Positions 55,854-64,000 of a stretch of DNA of 64,000 nucleotides are shown piece by piece. The notes under the pieces were generated by a model, which was given only the letters and a program-made list of their open reading frames with translations, ran no database searches and was not told the DNA's origin. The stretch is from contig NZ_JXAL01000033.1 in assembly GCF_000829465.1 (NCBI RefSeq), positions 124,001 through 188,000 on the forward strand, written 5' to 3'. The stretch is from Cohnella kolymensis. Lineage in GTDB: Bacteria > Bacillota > Bacilli > Paenibacillales > Paenibacillaceae. The stretch's first letter is position 1; each line of letters opens with the position of its first letter. Both the position numbers and the translations under genes were made by a program.

Positions 55854-55908
55854 CAACCACACCTCTTTACGATACATTTTTTAATCTTCGCATGCATTTC
55901 TATACAGA

Positions 55909-56388
55909 TCATTCGGTGTAGGCGGCGAGATTCTCCAGAGTGGACCTCAAACCAACGTCGTGATCTTCCTTCCGAATTCCTTCGGGTACATTCTCACAAA
56001 CGATGGTGACCATGGTGCCTTCCGGAACCGCTGCTAAGGTCCATGTCATGATCATCTCCCCCAGGAAAACGGGGTCCTCGGACTCGAATTCTACTAACTG
56101 CACAATTCGTTCGTTGGGGGCGAACTCCAAGAATCTCCCTTTGACGACATCAGCATGTTCCGAGGTCTTGCCTTGCGTTGAATGGTCCGTTCCGACATAA
56201 GTTAAGGACATTTGATAGGCTCCACCGGCGCGAGCGTCGAACTCGTTGATATGGCCCTTCATACCCTTCGGTGGAAGCCACGAAATCAGAGACCCCGGGT
56301 CCACGAATGCCTTATAGATCGTTTCCGGTGATGCCTTGATGACTCTCGAAGCAGAGTCGGTTCTCTTTTTGCTCGATGCATTGGTCAT
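55909..56388 (-). CDS. SRPBCC/AHSA1-family protein
   Basis: 159 residues with an Aha1/START-like beta-helix fold: ASRVIKASPETIYKAFVDPGSLISWLPP near the start and MTWTLAAVPEGTMVTIV near the end. The family binds small hydrophobic molecules or acts as Hsp90 co-activator-like proteins; no specific role can be given. ATG 56388 follows AAAGGAGG. Convergent and independent of the hydrolase gene. Confidence 0.85.
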   Translation of the reverse strand: MTNASSKKRTDSASRVIKASPETIYKAFVDPGSLISWLPPKGMKGHINEFDARAGGAYQMSLTYVGTDHSTQGKTSEHADVVKGRFLEFAPNERIVQLVEFESEDPVFLGEMIMTWTLAAVPEGTMVTIVCENVPEGIRKEDHDVGLRSTLENLAAYTE

Positions 56389-56430
56389 GACTTCAAACCT
56401 CCTTTTTAACTTCAACGCTTTCTAGAATGC

Positions 56431-56856
56431 TTAGACTCCGGGTAACAACTGTGGCACGAAGGTTCTTCCGTAATCAACGACGTACTTATTTAACTCTGAC
56501 ACAAGTTCTTGGTCAGTCACTTTGTAATATTTCTTGTTAATTACAAAATAACCTGTACTGGAATATTGCTTATCACTCGAGAACTCGAATGTGAAACTCT
56601 GCCCAACTTCATCAGGACCGCTGACCTTTTTATAGGGCATTGCTTTTAAGTCGTTTATTATCTTTTCTATAATCAGCTTATCATCCAGCTGTATTGTATT
56701 ACCATCACCGAAATGAATAACGATTTGTTGAGGAGCGGTAAGTGACTGTGTGATGTTCTCTTGAATCTGTTCAGTAACTATTTGCTGTTTCTCGCATGCA
56801 ATTGTTTGCGTTGAAATCAACAGCACAGTAAACATTGAGATTATCCAAATCCTCAA
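56431..56856 (-). CDS. probable lipoprotein
   Basis: 141 residues starting at TTG 56856 (GGGGG 7 nt upstream). A signal peptide ends in a lipobox-like sequence QTIAC; the mature part is acidic and beta-rich (QQIVIHFGDGNTIQLDDKLII, TFEFSSDKQYSSTGYF). No family is recognised. The adjacent gene at 56896 is another short exported protein. Confidence 0.72.
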   Translation of the reverse strand: MRIWIISMFTVLLISTQTIACEKQQIVTEQIQENITQSLTAPQQIVIHFGDGNTIQLDDKLIIEKIINDLKAMPYKKVSGPDEVGQSFTFEFSSDKQYSSTGYFVINKKYYKVTDQELVSELNKYVVDYGRTFVPQLLPGV

Positions 56857-56895
56857 TATAGCACCCCCGATACTTATTGTACCTGTTTGCTTATC

Positions 56896-57171
56896 TTATG
56901 GTCCCGTACCTGTGCTTGTAACCTTCCAGCCTAACCAATTACTTTTAACGTAAATGAATGACTTGGATAAGCTCTCAACTGTGTAGAGATGTCCATAAGT
57001 TGATGTGCTTGTGTTGTTATGTACCTCTGCTGTAAAGGCTATGATCGGATGGAAACTAAGGAGCATGTGCTTACGGATCGCAAGTTCCGGTGTAGCTGAT
57101 GGAAAGAAAAATACGTAGATTACGAGAACGAATACAATGACGATTCTCCAGAATTGCTTTTTCCTCGACAT
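56896..57171 (-). CDS. short single-pass membrane protein
   Basis: 91 residues: one membrane helix (FWRIVIVFVLVIYVFF), then a short external part with GWKVTSTGTGP at the end. Start ATG 57171, with GGGAG about 9 nt upstream. The role is unknown. Confidence 0.65.
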   Translation of the reverse strand: MSRKKQFWRIVIVFVLVIYVFFFPSATPELAIRKHMLLSFHPIIAFTAEVHNNTSTSTYGHLYTVESLSKSFIYVKSNWLGWKVTSTGTGP

Positions 57172-57258
57172 TAGATCATCTCCCATTACCTTTTCACGAT
57201 CACAGGGCAATACCTCTTCCACATAGGTTAGACGACTTTCAGTAAATGTTGGTTGCGT

Positions 57259-57291
57259 AAAAAAAGATCACACCGCAGCTGCGAAGTGATC
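57259..57291 (-). terminator. Rho-independent terminator
   Basis: Minus strand: GATCAC, inner palindrome CGCAGCTGCG, GTGATC, followed by seven T. It lies after the GNAT/VOC remnant and before the small membrane gene. Confidence 0.85.
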
Positions 57292-57313
57292 CGTCGTGCA
57301 AATCGTTAGTGTA

Positions 57314-57409
57314 TCAATGTTCGTGAGCAAGAATGTTGATAAGCTTGCCAAATGGATCTCGGACATAGAATCGCCGAACGCCCCAAGGCTCATTTACAGG
57401 GCCATACTC
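57314..57409 (-). pseudogene. C-terminal remnant of a VOC (glyoxalase) protein
   Basis: 32 codons EYGPVNEPWGVRRFYVRDPFGKLINILAHEH plus stop, the typical last segment of a vicinal-oxygen-chelate protein (metal Glu region VRDPFGKLINI). It lies in another frame directly behind the GNAT fragment with no spacer, so the two were joined by a deletion. Confidence 0.75.
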
Positions 57410-57755
57410 TATTTGAAGGGATCCTAAACCGGCAAGTTTGTATCCCCTTTACATGCATCTCTGCTGCAGCCTTTTCCAATAAGTGTCTGAAAACTCCTTG
57501 GCGACGGTAGTCCGGGTGCACCATTCCGTTAAGATTAGCTTCTATGCCATCTGAAGTATACCAACTGATAAAACCAATCAGTTGTTTATCGGAATGACAT
57601 AGGAATGCGTGATCACCATGTTCTTCTTTGAGACTTTCTATTCCCTCTCTCAAACTTGATCTGTCATAATGCTTGCACAGTTGTTCCAACTCTCGGATCG
57701 CTGTAATCTGAGATGCAGAAAAGTCATTCATTTTAACAATTGGATAGTTGTGCAT
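57390..57755 (-). pseudogene. GNAT acetyltransferase, C-terminally truncated
   Basis: 121-residue ORF beginning MHNYPIVKMNDFS. Acetyl-CoA motif VHPDYRRQGVFRHLL is intact, but the protein breaks off after TCRFRIPSN, where family members continue with about 20-40 residues (GKRFIQxLGA type); instead it ends in RVWPCK derived from VOC-gene sequence read out of frame. The start follows GAGGGG by 11 nt. Confidence 0.75.
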
Positions 57756-57926
57756 ATTGATTTGTTCCCCTCAAAATGAAGGAAATACGCAGTTTATGGA
57801 CGAGTAGCCGCTATCCTTCTAAAATCTGTCCGTTGATTCATGGTTACCATTGAATCGCCCCCCAAAACAGTCTTGATTGAAACATAACACATATGTAAAG
57901 ACATCGATACAAGCCGTTAGTTATAT

Positions 57927-58145
57927 TTATTGCTTTTGTTTGGAGGCATAAATTCCCACTATATTCGTTTTTGGAACAAATCCAGAGTTACCGACCGTTG
58001 TTAGAGTTGTAACGCAAAAATACAATGCATCGAGTAAAGCGAGACTTTCCGTTGCATGATAAAAAGTATCAGATATTAACAAAAGCAGCACTAACGTAAA
58101 AACAACCTGAAAATCCTTTTCCTTTAATGGTAGGTCTATCGACAT
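57927..58145 (-). pseudogene. truncated two-TM potassium-channel-like fragment
   Basis: 72 residues: first helix (FQVVFTLVLLLLISDTFYH), pore helix and filter TTLTTVGNSGF, then it ends with NIVGIYASKQKQ. The second membrane helix of a KcsA/MthK-type channel is missing. The start ATG has no ribosome site. Probably a decayed channel gene; the filter TVGNSG differs from the usual TVGYGD. The region 57756-57926 before it holds nothing clear. Confidence 0.6.
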
Positions 58146-58183
58146 TCATGCCGTATTTTCGCTTTTAAAGCAAGTAAAAAACA

Positions 58184-58213
58184 GAAAAGAGCCGGCTTGC
58201 TCTAAGCCGGCTT
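58184..58213 (-). terminator. terminator of the permease/dehydrogenase operon
   Basis: Minus strand: AGCCGGCTT, 5-nt loop, AAGCCGGCT, then CTTTTC and T tract. Lies about 80 nt past the permease stop at 58292. Confidence 0.85.
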
Positions 58214-58291
58214 GTTAAGTCGTTTATTCAATTTATCTGCTCCAGTTACCTTGGAGTACACCACTAAAGGCGGATTCGTAGGTAACTCGAT

Positions 58292-59725
58292 TTAGGGAAC
58301 CAGCTTTTCTGCAGTTTCTATCGGCAGTGGCGCAGCCAGCACCGGAGAGTCGGCCTTCTTCTTGCCAAATTTGAAATAGTAGAACAAATAACACAAGGCG
58401 ATAAAACCGAAGCCGTAATACAAGGAAGTGCGCTGGGTCGGATCAATGGCTGTAAACACGAAGATGGCGATGCAGAGGAGAATGCATAAAATCGGCAGGT
58501 ATGGGAAGAACGGAACCTTAAACTTCAGATCTTTCAGTTCATTGCCTTCACGGAGATATTGCTTGCGGAACTTATACTGTGTCAGAGCGATGACCAACCA
58601 GGTCATCGTACCTCCCAGTCCGCTGACTGACAGCAGCACGACGAAGACAGTCTCCGCCGCCACCACGCTCGTAAGCAGAGAGATCAACGAAAAGGCGAGC
58701 GTAACAAGTAACGCATACATAGGAACGCCGCGGGACGATAATTTTCCGAACACGGCAGGTGCCATTTTGTCTTTGGAAAGCGCCCACAAGAGCCGTGTGC
58801 TCGCGTACAGTCCGGTATTGCCGACAGATAGAATCGCCGTCAAGATGACAAAGTTCATAATGTCGGCGGCATACGGAATGCCCACCATATCGAAGACGGT
58901 TACGAAGGGACTTTCAAGCAGTCCTGCGTCTGAGTAAGGAATGATGGCTGAAACGACGATGATGGCCAGCACATAAAAGATCAAAACACGAAATACGATA
59001 TTCCGGATCGCTCTCGGGATATTGCGGCCCGGATTCTCCGTTTCCCCAGCGGCCACGCCCATAATTTCCGACCCCTGGAACGCATACACCACCGTCATCA
59101 TGACTACAAGCACGCTGGAAAATCCGGTCGGAAACAGGCCGAAATCAGTGAAGTTGCTGAAGAATGGCGTTGCCCGGTCTTGTAAGCTTGTGATCCCGAA
59201 CATCGCGGCGCCGCCGATAATAATAAACAGGATGACGGCGAATACTTTGATGCCGGCAAACCAGTATTCGGATTCTGCGAAACCTCGGGTCGTCAAGGCA
59301 TTTAATAAGAAAAGCAGCACCACAAACACAGCAGACCAAACCCATACCGATACGTCAGGGAACCATCGCTGCATCAAGATGCCTGCCGCCGTGAACTCCA
59401 GCCCTACGGTGGTTACCCAGCTCATCCAATACAGCCATCCCACCATAAAGCCGGTGCCCGGTCCTACGAATTTTCTCGCATGGGACTGAAAGGAGCCGGA
59501 AACCGGCATCACGACCGACAGTTCGCCCAAACAGGCCATTACCATGTACATTAGCAAACCGGAAATCAGGTAAGCGACAACAGCGCCTCCTGGCCCTGCC
59601 TCATTAATCGTATAACCCGCTCCCATGAAAAGCCCGGTTCCAATGACACCGCCTAGCGAAAGCATAAACAAGTGCCGGCTTTTCATTGAACGTTTCAATT
59701 GCTCTCCATTCTCTTGCGTGCTCAA
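58292..59725 (-). CDS. amino-acid permease (RocE/RocC-like APC family)
   Basis: 477 residues, twelve hydrophobic segments. Starts like RocE: RSMKSRHLFMLSLGGVIGTGLF; typical motif PYAADIMNFVILTA in TM8 and PVSGSF in TM3. RocE/RocC take up arginine, ornithine and related amino acids in B. subtilis; this copy likely imports the substrate of the catabolic operon. It is the last gene of that operon, 84 nt after the dehydrogenase gene, and precedes a terminator. Confidence 0.88.
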   Translation of the reverse strand: MSTQENGEQLKRSMKSRHLFMLSLGGVIGTGLFMGAGYTINEAGPGGAVVAYLISGLLMYMVMACLGELSVVMPVSGSFQSHARKFVGPGTGFMVGWLYWMSWVTTVGLEFTAAGILMQRWFPDVSVWVWSAVFVVLLFLLNALTTRGFAESEYWFAGIKVFAVILFIIIGGAAMFGITSLQDRATPFFSNFTDFGLFPTGFSSVLVVMMTVVYAFQGSEIMGVAAGETENPGRNIPRAIRNIVFRVLIFYVLAIIVVSAIIPYSDAGLLESPFVTVFDMVGIPYAADIMNFVILTAILSVGNTGLYASTRLLWALSKDKMAPAVFGKLSSRGVPMYALLVTLAFSLISLLTSVVAAETVFVVLLSVSGLGGTMTWLVIALTQYKFRKQYLREGNELKDLKFKVPFFPYLPILCILLCIAIFVFTAIDPTQRTSLYYGFGFIALCYLFYYFKFGKKKADSPVLAAPLPIETAEKLVP

Positions 59726-59809
59726 ACGACTTCACCTCTTCTTAGGATTGTTTGCTTGTTTGCTACGCAATCATTTATTGTTTCACGCCCGAAAAGGACG
59801 GCAACAACC

Positions 59810-60955
59810 TTACACTTCAAGCAAATCGCTGACCGTTGGCGCGAACATCTCGAATCCCGTTTCTCTTTGGTACCGGTTTTGTTTTCTGGCGTGGTCTAAA
59901 AGGTTGTATGTATTTTTTCTGCACAGCTTCTCGATATCGTCGATAACGGCTTGCGGAGTCGGCTCGATCAACCCGAAAATCACAGCGTCATAAAAGCGGA
60001 TAGCTCCCAAGTTGGCGACAAAATCGTTGACAATGTCGATACCCCGCTGCTTCAGGATGTCATCCCCTTCCGTCGAAATAGGGATATTCGCGGCTTCGAC
60101 GACCAATTCCGCTCGTACTTTGTGCGCATTCGTTCCGTTGATCACGTCTTCCAACGCAGCGGGAATCAAAATATTGCAATCCACATCCAGCCAGTCCGTG
60201 TTTGGCCGCATCGTATAGCTGGATTCGAAGAACGCCGGATTCATCTCCCCGTGCCCGTTTTTGTGCGCGATCAACTTGGCGATGTCCAATCCGTCTTCAC
60301 AAGTGACGAGCAGGTTCGCGTCTGAAATACCGACGATTTTGTAACCCATCTGGTGCATTTTGAACGCACAGCTCGCGCCGACGCAGCCAAACCCCTGAAT
60401 GACCACCGTGGCCCCGTGGCGTCCGCTTTTGAATTTCCACGCTTCATCGGCAGCGAACGCACAGCCGTAACCTGTGACGGCATCATTGAGAAAGAAGTCA
60501 TCGATTTGGGTACCGAGCAGCCTGTCGAATTCTTGAATCCCTTTGAGCACTTTCGGATTTTTTTTCATCGATTTCGTGAGCGGGATGCCCACCCCAAATT
60601 CATTGAGCACCTTCAACACATCGTCATAACGTGTGCCCAAATCGCTGCCCAACGATACGCCTGCATCGATATAAGGCATCATGGCAATTAAAAATCTCCT
60701 TAACACGTCAAAGGCGTCCGCAGCTTTGTAATTGTACGAAATTCCTCCTTTGCAACCGCCAGTGGTACTGGATTCGCCGGCCGTGTACTTGTAGGCCATC
60801 GCCTTCGCCAGCCGTTCCACCTCTTCTCGGGTAACTGATGGATGCATCCGAATGCCCCCGCCGGCGTAACCGCTTACAAGGTTATGTATTACGAGCCATC
60901 CTTTTGCTTCGGTTTCCGTATCATTCCACTCGACGACCAGATAAGGCCTCTTCAT
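59810..60955 (-). CDS. Glu/Leu/Phe/Val dehydrogenase family protein
   Basis: 381 residues. Substrate-binding and catalytic Lys are in AMAYKYTA (Lys56) and GGCKGGI (Lys69); the catalytic Asp is in SLGSDLGT (Asp105); Rossmann motif GFGCVGASC. NAD(P)-dependent oxidative deamination of an amino acid to a keto acid, direction and substrate unknown. The dimerisation segment GGGIRMHPSVTREEVERLA fits the family. The start ATG 60955 follows GGAG by 11 nt. In the operon the dehydrogenase likely removes ammonia from an amine released by the Rieske oxygenase. Confidence 0.85.
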   Translation of the reverse strand: MKRPYLVVEWNDTETEAKGWLVIHNLVSGYAGGGIRMHPSVTREEVERLAKAMAYKYTAGESSTTGGCKGGISYNYKAADAFDVLRRFLIAMMPYIDAGVSLGSDLGTRYDDVLKVLNEFGVGIPLTKSMKKNPKVLKGIQEFDRLLGTQIDDFFLNDAVTGYGCAFAADEAWKFKSGRHGATVVIQGFGCVGASCAFKMHQMGYKIVGISDANLLVTCEDGLDIAKLIAHKNGHGEMNPAFFESSYTMRPNTDWLDVDCNILIPAALEDVINGTNAHKVRAELVVEAANIPISTEGDDILKQRGIDIVNDFVANLGAIRFYDAVIFGLIEPTPQAVIDDIEKLCRKNTYNLLDHARKQNRYQRETGFEMFAPTVSDLLEV

Positions 60956-60978
60956 CTGTTTTGTACTCCTTTGGCACT

Positions 60979-62223
60979 TTAGGATTGGGCAACCGCCACT
61001 TCTTTCTCCTTGCTTACTTTCAAAGATTGCAAGTAATAACTCGAGATCGAGCCCAGCATGCATAGCCCAATCAGAAAAAGGAAGATCCGGTCATATCCCG
61101 CGCTACCGAAGCGATCCAACCAAATCCCGAACAGCGCGTGAACAAACGTATCCGGCAAGTAACCGAACACCGACGCGATTCCGACCGCCGTACCAGCCAC
61201 ATGTCTGGGGATGCCCGCCTCTTCTACGGTCGCCCACATGATGCCGATGGTGGTGTAGGCGGCCGCTGCGGTCAACAGGAAGATCGCGGTGACCAAGAAC
61301 AGATTCATGGAACCTGACAAGAAGAAAGCAAGTAGAAGTACGGCGGTGAACAAGAAGCAAAAATTCAATACTTTGGATGCGGAACCGATTTTATCGGATA
61401 TCATGCCACCTATCGGAGCGCTCACCAAACGCATAAAATTCGTTCTCAGTACGGCGATGAGTCCCGAGGCAGTGGCCGTCAGACCCAGCACGTCAGATAA
61501 ATAAGGAGTCAAATACGTTTGCCCGATATACAGGCCATATCCAGCGAAGATTATGGCGGAGATCAGCCAAATACGCGGCATTCTGAACATGGCGGCTAAC
61601 TGATTTCCAGTAACCTTCGCCAATTGCGCCTGTTCCTCTCCCGCCTGATTTTCACGGAATAATGCGTATACAAGGGCAGCGGCAACAAAACTGGAAATCG
61701 CGTAAAGGATAACAATCGTTTTCAACCCTGTCGTCGTCGAATCAAAATGTGCAAACAGTGCTAGAGCAGCAAATGAAAGCAATGTACCTACGAGCCCGAT
61801 GAATGACTCGAAAAATCCGTACATTTTTCCTTGTTCATCCTTGCTGCCGGTTAACCGGATCGCTTTCACAGTCGCTGCCCAATAGGCGAAGCCTGTGGAT
61901 ACCCCGAGCAGCAGCCAAATGATAATGGAGGTGGAATAAACCATGGTGAATGCAAACCAAATATTCAGCACACCCGTTGCGATAAAAGAGACGATCAAAA
62001 TCCATCTAGTGCTGAAACGGTCGGCCATCCAACCCCCGGGAATAAACAAAACCATATGGACCAGCGCATAAAAAGTCAGCAGCAAGCCGATCTGCTCGTT
62101 AGTCGCATGCAACCCCGTTTTGAGTGCGTCATAAAAGATGAACTTGATGTAGGGCACCGCGTAGGCCGAAGCGGAACCGAATGCGAGCGAAAACAAAATC
62201 AGATACTTTTTATAGGTTCCCAA
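60979..62223 (-). CDS. MFS transporter
   Basis: 414 residues with twelve membrane helices and the MFS loop motif GGWMADRFSTRW between TM2 and TM3 and GGMISDKIGSAS in the second half. The closest general type is a single-substrate or nitrate/oxalate-like MFS; the substrate is probably the same as the oxygenase. Starts with TTG 62223 (AAGG about 8 nt upstream). It lies 23 nt before the dehydrogenase gene and 21 nt after the hydroxyacid dehydrogenase. Confidence 0.85.
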   Translation of the reverse strand: MGTYKKYLILFSLAFGSASAYAVPYIKFIFYDALKTGLHATNEQIGLLLTFYALVHMVLFIPGGWMADRFSTRWILIVSFIATGVLNIWFAFTMVYSTSIIIWLLLGVSTGFAYWAATVKAIRLTGSKDEQGKMYGFFESFIGLVGTLLSFAALALFAHFDSTTTGLKTIVILYAISSFVAAALVYALFRENQAGEEQAQLAKVTGNQLAAMFRMPRIWLISAIIFAGYGLYIGQTYLTPYLSDVLGLTATASGLIAVLRTNFMRLVSAPIGGMISDKIGSASKVLNFCFLFTAVLLLAFFLSGSMNLFLVTAIFLLTAAAAYTTIGIMWATVEEAGIPRHVAGTAVGIASVFGYLPDTFVHALFGIWLDRFGSAGYDRIFLFLIGLCMLGSISSYYLQSLKVSKEKEVAVAQS

Positions 62224-62244
62224 GGCGCTACCTTCTTGTCTCTG

Positions 62245-63198
62245 CTAGTTGACGAGATTCACAGGACTTCCTCTCGCGAATGCAACAAGATTCCGGATCG
62301 ATACGTGCAAGATGCTTTCAATCGACTCGCGGGTGTAGTATCCGACGTGCGGCGATAACACAACGTTATTCATTCGGATTAATGGATCGTCATGTGAAAG
62401 GGGTTCCTCATCAAAGACGTCGATTCCTGCGGCGGCGAGCTTTCCGGAAGATAGTGCGTTCTGCAACGCTGACGAATCTACGATTTCCGCCCGGGCCGTG
62501 TTGATGAACACCGCCCCGTTCTTCATCGCAGCAAACTGCGGTGCTCCGAGAAATTTCCGCGTTTGGTCCGTGTAAGGCAGATGCAGCGAGATGATATCCG
62601 AGCGGGAGAGCAGCTCATCCAGAGAAACGAATGTAATGCCCAGTTCCTCCGCACGTTCGTGACTCGGAGTTCGCGTCCAGCAGACGACTTTCATACCAAG
62701 CGCCCGGCATAATTGAGACATTTTGGTTCCGATGGTGCCGAGCCCGATCAAGCCGACCGTTTTCCCATCCAGCTCCATGTTCAGGTTCAACGGCGCCCAT
62801 CGCCCTTTTTGCATATTCGCATGATTTTGCGGAATGTTTTTGGCGACCGATACAAGCAAGGCAAGCGCGTGTTCGGCGACCGCATTCGCACCGTAACTCG
62901 GCGCGTTGGCGACCTTAATACCTTGCTTGGCGGCATAATCCACGTCAACGTAATTTTTGTATCCGGTTCCTGCGAAAGAGATGAATTTCAGTTTCGAACA
63001 GTTCATCAAAACTTGGTTTGAAATATCTCCCCACAGCAGAAGGGCGTCGGCGTCCAGGATCCTGTCGAGATACTCGCGATCGCTTCCGGGATTTCCTTTA
63101 TACAGCCGGAAGTCCGCCAGCTGCTTGAGTTCGCTTAAATGCCGGTCCAAGAGCAGTTGTTCGCATTGATCATCCGCATTTGGCAATACGATTAGCAT
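62245..63198 (-). CDS. D-2-hydroxyacid dehydrogenase
   Basis: 317 residues of the D-isomer-specific NAD-dependent 2-hydroxyacid dehydrogenase family: Rossmann GLGTIG (152-157), catalytic Arg236 (NTARAEIVD), Glu265 (DVFDEEP) and His284 (SPHVGY). Relatives reduce glyoxylate, hydroxypyruvate or phosphoglycerate. ATG follows GGAGG by 6 nt. It is 30 nt downstream of the Rieske gene. Confidence 0.9.
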   Translation of the reverse strand: MLIVLPNADDQCEQLLLDRHLSELKQLADFRLYKGNPGSDREYLDRILDADALLLWGDISNQVLMNCSKLKFISFAGTGYKNYVDVDYAAKQGIKVANAPSYGANAVAEHALALLVSVAKNIPQNHANMQKGRWAPLNLNMELDGKTVGLIGLGTIGTKMSQLCRALGMKVVCWTRTPSHERAEELGITFVSLDELLSRSDIISLHLPYTDQTRKFLGAPQFAAMKNGAVFINTARAEIVDSSALQNALSSGKLAAAGIDVFDEEPLSHDDPLIRMNNVVLSPHVGYYTRESIESILHVSIRNLVAFARGSPVNLVN

Positions 63199-63228
63199 AA
63201 GAAACCTCCGACAGTCGTCATTTCAGGG

Positions 63229-64000
63229 CTAAGCCTCCAAAGCCCCCTGAATCATGCGGTGGAACCGGCGAAGCGCATGCTCGGTCGGAGAATAGCGGCC
63301 GCGCTCGAATGCTTGCGAACGAAATCCAATCTGCGCTTTTTCCACCAATTTAATGTCTTCTCTCCGAAGCTGCTCCACAAAATTGATATTCTCCTGCTGT
63401 TCGGGAGTCGGCTCCTGGTTCACAAAATAATAGAAGTAGTTCGCTATGGTCGTATTTTCATCGAGCGGAGTGAGTACGGTGAGAGCGATATTCCCGGGAC
63501 CCGGCGACACGCTGAAAATCATGTTCGGCCACAGCCAATAATAACGGCCTTTCTGTACTTCGACCTCATCCAATGGGACGTCGCCCAGTTTAGCCGACGG
63601 TTTGACGGAGGCGGTCTGAATGATGCAGTTTTGCTTGTCAATGAACAGGTAATTTTTCAAATCGAACGTACTAGCGAATACCGGATGCGCGATCGCACAA
63701 TGATCGCATTCCAAATAATTGTCGATATAAGCCTTCCAGTTTGCCTTGATCGTGCGTTTTTCCGAGCTGTATTTTTGCAATCTGCTCAAAAACGCGAACT
63801 GTGACAGGTCGTCAAAAAACTCGCCGTTGGCCTCTTTGAGCGACTGGGCGTTTTCGTCCAGATTGACGAACACGAGGGAAGCTTCCGTCTCGACCCGAAT
63901 ACCGCGCAAACAGGTGTCGCCTTCGCAGAAGCTTTCCGGAGATTGCTTGAAATTCGGGGCTTGATGTAGTTGGCCGTTCAGTTTAAACGTCCATCCGTGA
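63229..64000 (-). CDS. Rieske non-haem iron oxygenase, alpha subunit (cut by window end)
   Basis: 257 codons are open to the window edge. The Rieske second motif HGWTF is at the very end of the visible part, then the C-terminal catalytic domain with iron site YLECDHCAIAHPVF (His-x4-His) and a downstream Asp. The layout fits single-protein demethylases acting on quaternary amines (GbcA-like, stachydrine demethylase) or related alpha subunits. It needs a separate reductase, not visible here. First gene seen of the minus-strand operon. Confidence 0.87.
   Translation of the reverse strand, partial: HGWTFKLNGQLHQAPNFKQSPESFCEGDTCLRGIRVETEASLVFVNLDENAQSLKEANGEFFDDLSQFAFLSRLQKYSSEKRTIKANWKAYIDNYLECDHCAIAHPVFASTFDLKNYLFIDKQNCIIQTASVKPSAKLGDVPLDEVEVQKGRYYWLWPNMIFSVSPGPGNIALTVLTPLDENTTIANYFYYFVNQEPTPEQQENINFVEQLRREDIKLVEKAQIGFRSQAFERGRYSPTEHALRRFHRMIQGALEA

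Noticed and set aside
1-64000. CRISPR arrays, tRNA, rRNA, phage or insertion sequence features.
   Set aside because: No regularly spaced direct repeats, tRNA cloverleaf, transposase or integrase sequence was recognised by eye; weak or short elements may be missed.

Overview
The window reads as a chromosomal segment of an endospore-forming, low-to-mid GC Firmicute, most likely Paenibacillaceae. The signs are strong GGAGG-type ribosome binding sites, frequent TTG and GTG starts, lipoprotein and sortase-less secretion signals, a copper-amine-oxidase-type stalk domain protein, a SqhC-type terpene cyclase, a CIRCE operator and apparent PhoP boxes. The genus is inferred from gene content only. I see no rRNA, tRNA, CRISPR array, prophage or intact insertion sequence. 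Intergenic gaps are short and many genes are translationally coupled through ATGA, TTGA or TGATG overlaps.

Layout. 1-4647 (minus): an MBL-fold hydrolase, MoxR ATPase, DUF58, DUF4129 and secreted-protein operon. 4837-9882: two membrane genes, a class C beta-lactamase-like hydrolase, a nucleotidyltransferase plus phosphotransferase pair, and a LysE exporter. 9885-16660 (minus): MerR regulator, stalk-domain protein, GNAT and a giant Lhr-type helicase with a -1 frameshift. The divergent gene at 16761 carries a textbook MerR promoter. 17143-22090: XapX protein, YcxB/esterase/lipoprotein cluster, Nudix plus methyltransferase, RlmN. 22263-30170: mixed single genes with a truncated VanX-like gene and a decayed GNAT gene. 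30190-36247: M23 peptidase, GNAT, htpG under CIRCE control, a YugO-like K+ channel, a nuclease-fold protein and a secreted protein whose signal peptide is frameshifted. 36252-40964 (minus): a wrecked hybrid sensor kinase, then a GntR/ABC operon with a sigma-region-2-like miniprotein. 40965-44161: a frameshifted SWIM/SNF2 helicase.

44336-47843 (plus) is the clearest metabolic unit: a zinc-ribbon miniprotein followed by frdC-frdA-frdB encoding a dihaem menaquinol:fumarate reductase of the Wolinella succinogenes type, implying fumarate respiration in addition to any ordinary succinate dehydrogenase. 47882-58213 holds acetyltransferases, sqhC (sesquarterpene/hopanoid-type cyclase), a DUF457 membrane protein with an SGNH hydrolase, a secreted 5'-nucleotidase with four 11-bp-spaced PhoP-like boxes, and several small or broken genes. 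58292-64000 (minus) is a probable catabolic operon: Rieske oxygenase (cut by the window end), D-2-hydroxyacid dehydrogenase, MFS transporter, Glu/Leu/Phe/Val-type dehydrogenase and RocE-type amino-acid permease. It looks like a pathway that demethylates or oxidises an amino-acid-like or quaternary amine substrate; the substrate is not identifiable from sequence.

A striking overall property is the number of damaged reading frames: single-nucleotide frameshifts in the Lhr helicase, SNF2 helicase, hybrid kinase and a small secreted protein, plus truncated VanX, GNAT, GNAT/VOC, K+ channel and ABC fragments. Three of the four frameshifts sit in homopolymer runs (T7, T4, C8). They may be assembly errors, phase-variable tracts or true decay; the deletions and truncations cannot be explained by base-calling errors.
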